Below are positions 32,280-34,300 of a stretch of DNA of 34,300 nucleotides, piece after piece. The notes beneath the pieces were generated by a model. That model was not told where the DNA came from and ran no database searches. It saw only the letters and a program-made list of their open reading frames with translations. Each line of letters begins with the position of its first letter. The stretch's first letter is position 1. Where the stretch lies: positions 1 to 34,300 of the IMG/VR virus record IMGVR_UViG_3300020428_000041; one strand, 5' to 3'. The translations under genes and the position numbers were made by a program. This DNA comes from a virus.

Positions 32280-34300
32280 TGCAACATAAAAAATCCAAGA
32301 AGATGGCCCCTGGCGACGAAGAACGTATTGCATCGATGCAGTGGGATCGTTACACCCGCGCCCGAGACAACGGCCACCTTGATTACATTGCGCTCGCTAA
32401 GAAGTGCGATGCGTTCTATCAAGGGTCACAGTGGGATGAGTCCGATGCTGCAGCGCTCGATGCTGAAGGTCGCCCTGCTCTAACCATTAATACAGTTTTA
32501 CCTACGGTTAACACCGTACTGGGCGAGCAGTCCACACGACGGTCTGACGTTCAGTTTAAGCCGCGCCGTGGTGCGGACATGGAGGTGGCTACAACCTTAA
32601 CTAAACTGTTCATGCAGATTGCAGACAACAACAAGATGGATTGGGTTGAACAACAGGTGTTCAGCGACGGTCTGATTATGGATGGTCGCGGGTACTTTGA
32701 CGTTCGCATGGACTTCAGTGATCACGTTGAGGGTGAAGTTCGAATCACCGCAAAAGATCCGTTAGATATCCTCATCGATCCCGATGCCAAGGACTACGAT
32801 CCTAAAACTTGGAACGAGATCATGGAAACCAAGTGGATGACACTTGATGAGATCGAGGAGCTATACGGCGCAGAGAAAGCAGAGCAACTGCGGTTCATCG
32901 CAGAGAATGGGATGAGCTATGGAAGAGACAGTGTCGAGTACCAAGAAACCCGATACGGCGACACCGAAGCTAACGACATGTTTACGCAGAGCGGTCCAGT
33001 TTCTGAGGACGCATACCGAAATGTTAAGGCACTACGGGTCATCGAGCGTCAGTGCCGCAAAATTGGCAGGGTGGATTGTTTCGTTGATCCTAATACGGGG
33101 GACCAGCGTATTGTCCCCGAGTCATGGACAGAAGCTAAAGCCAAGAAGTTCGCCAAACAGTACGGACTTAGTATCTACAACAAGGTCAAACGCAAAGTCC
33201 GTTGGACCGTGACTTGTGATCAGGTGGTACTGCACGACGATTGGAGTCCGTATGAAGACTTCACCATCGTCCCCTACTTCGCGTATTTCCGTCGGGGCCG
33301 TCCGTTTGGGATGGTGCGTAACCTGATCTCTCCGCAGGAGCAGCTAAACAAAATAGCTTCTCAGGAGCTTCATATTGTAAATACGACAGCGAACAGCGGC
33401 TGGATGGTCGAATCGGGTTCGTTGGTCGGTATGCACCCTGACGATCTTGAGGAGCACGGTGCCGAAACTGGTTTGGTGTTGGAGTACAACAGAGGCTCTA
33501 CCCCGCCGGTCAAGATCCAGCCGAATCAAATTCCGACAGGCTTAGACCGTATCAGTCAGAAAGCTGCGGCGAACATCAAATCGATATCCGGTATCAACGA
33601 CTCGATGCTCGGTACGGATTCAGCCGAAGTATCTGGCGTTGCGATTCAAGCTAAGCAGAACCGTGGCGTGATGATGATTCAGGTGCCCCTGGATAACCTT
33701 CGCAAGACCCGACACTACCTAGCCGAAAAGGTTCTTAACCTAGTTCAGCGGTTCTATACCGAAGAACGCATCGTGATGGTCACTGATGAGAACGACCCGT
33801 TGCAGCCCCGCGAAGCAATGGTGATAAACGAAGTAACTCCAGAAGGACAGATAATTAACGACCTTACCATCGGGGAATACGACGTAATTATCGGTACACA
33901 GCCAGCTAGAGACTCCTTCGACGAAATGCAGTTCGCAGAGGCACTTAACCTGCGCAACGTAGGTGTTGCCATCCCTGACGACGCGATCATCGAGTACAGC
34001 CACCTGACCAAGAAAGGCGAACTGGCGAAGCGCATCCGCATGCAAACGGGTGTTGAGATGTCGCCAGAGCAACAGGAAGCAGCCGAAGCACAGGCTCAGA
34101 TCCAGATGCAGCAGCTTATGTTGGAGATTGCCAAGCTCGAAGCCGAAGTCGCCAAGCTGCAAAGCGAAGCAGCAGTCAACATGGCGAAGGCGCAAGACGT
34201 TGGTTCGATTCAACCACAGATCAAGGCGGCAGAACTTCAGCAGCAGCTTGAAGTACGTCAGCGTGAGTTAGATCTGAGAAGAGAGCTAGCGGCTCTGACT
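32279..34300 (+). CDS. P22-type portal protein (3' truncated by window end)
   Basis: The frame starts at ATG 32279 (TAATG with terL) and stays open for 674 codons to the window end. MAPGDEERIASMQWDRYTRA, RPALTINTVLPTVNTVLGEQ and DPLDILIDPDAKDYDPKTW are the pattern of P22-like portals, followed by VVLHDDWSPYEDFTIVPYFA, SGINDSMLGTDSAEVSGVAI and a helical C-terminal barrel region. The end is a Gln/Glu/Ala-rich coiled coil (EQQEAAEAQAQIQMQQLMLE). It forms the dodecameric ring at the capsid vertex through which DNA enters and leaves, and binds TerL. Because the portal is P22-like, a short-tailed virion is likely. Missing only the C-terminal end. Confidence 0.88.
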   Translation, partial: MQHKKSKKMAPGDEERIASMQWDRYTRARDNGHLDYIALAKKCDAFYQGSQWDESDAAALDAEGRPALTINTVLPTVNTVLGEQSTRRSDVQFKPRRGADMEVATTLTKLFMQIADNNKMDWVEQQVFSDGLIMDGRGYFDVRMDFSDHVEGEVRITAKDPLDILIDPDAKDYDPKTWNEIMETKWMTLDEIEELYGAEKAEQLRFIAENGMSYGRDSVEYQETRYGDTEANDMFTQSGPVSEDAYRNVKALRVIERQCRKIGRVDCFVDPNTGDQRIVPESWTEAKAKKFAKQYGLSIYNKVKRKVRWTVTCDQVVLHDDWSPYEDFTIVPYFAYFRRGRPFGMVRNLISPQEQLNKIASQELHIVNTTANSGWMVESGSLVGMHPDDLEEHGAETGLVLEYNRGSTPPVKIQPNQIPTGLDRISQKAAANIKSISGINDSMLGTDSAEVSGVAIQAKQNRGVMMIQVPLDNLRKTRHYLAEKVLNLVQRFYTEERIVMVTDENDPLQPREAMVINEVTPEGQIINDLTIGEYDVIIGTQPARDSFDEMQFAEALNLRNVGVAIPDDAIIEYSHLTKKGELAKRIRMQTGVEMSPEQQEAAEAQAQIQMQQLMLEIAKLEAEVAKLQSEAAVNMAKAQDVGSIQPQIKAAELQQQLEVRQRELDLRRELAALT

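Noticed and set aside
33740-34213. 157-codon minus-strand frame opposite the portal gene
   Set aside because: A shadow of the portal reading frame; the portal frame is clear and family-consistent over 674 codons.
1-34300. Genome-wide amber recoding
   Set aside because: TAG ends several genes (e.g. 597, 5666, 18232) where the next frame is unrelated, and no conserved domain contains an internal TAG, so standard code fits.

Overview
The window is an internal stretch of one tailed bacteriophage genome (Caudoviricetes) with temperate-phage genes, open at both ends: a tail-fibre gene is cut at base 1 and a portal gene is cut at base 34300. The portal resembles the P22 type, which suggests a podovirus, but no virion morphology can be proved here. 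Just upstream of the integrase lies the last 25 bases of a tRNA-Ser gene (T-loop to CCA) with no body of the tRNA in front. Phage genes continue on both sides of it, so it reads as attP in the free or circular form rather than a prophage edge. The host is probably a proteobacterium, more likely a gammaproteobacterium; this is inference from the tRNA-Ser end and gene style.

Layout. (1) 1-5666, plus strand: virion tail genes (S74 chaperone-tipped fibre, a 579-aa structural protein, an FN3/DUF1983 tail protein, small accessory and membrane proteins). (2) 5667-8800: attP, integrase (+), and on the minus strand an excisionase-like HTH protein, an unknown protein, an XRE repressor and a VRR-NUC-like nuclease. 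(3) 8799-26208, minus strand: one long, tightly overlapping replication and metabolism operon. In transcription order it holds a 232-aa unknown protein, a 388-aa protein, an odd tRNA, small genes, a MoxR AAA+ / unknown / DUF3150-like / metallopeptidase-VWA set, Zn-finger protein, family A DNA polymerase, AEP-primase/SF3 helicase, Cas4-like nuclease, micro membrane proteins, SNF2 helicase and an abundant-looking unknown protein. (4) 26289-29661, minus strand: an array of small-gene cassettes. Most carry the same 17-bp dyad, a Shine-Dalgarno, one or two short ORFs and an intrinsic terminator. One cassette has no meaningful ORF. In its middle, 27880-28551 is a non-coding, repeat-rich region that looks like an origin. 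(5) 29662-34300, plus strand: a repeat-bearing intergenic region, then small terminase, a tiny basic Pro-rich protein, large terminase with an N-terminal zinc ribbon, and the portal.

Regulation. A 15-bp palindrome of form GTTAG-N5-CTAAC recurs at about a dozen sites. Two copies sit exactly between the -35 and -10 of good promoters, one for the tail genes and one for the long minus operon. Two to three sit upstream of the repressor gene at 20-bp spacing, one is ahead of the terminase genes, and several lie inside genes or on ribosome-binding sites. It is best explained as the operator of the phage repressor, in part resembling the dispersed stoperators of some mycobacteriophages. A second, unrelated dyad (TGACACGRRACATGCCA) marks the cassette array. 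The two cis-element families, the origin-like repeats, the tRNA with a shortened anticodon arm, and the MoxR/VWA set are the parts most worth following up.
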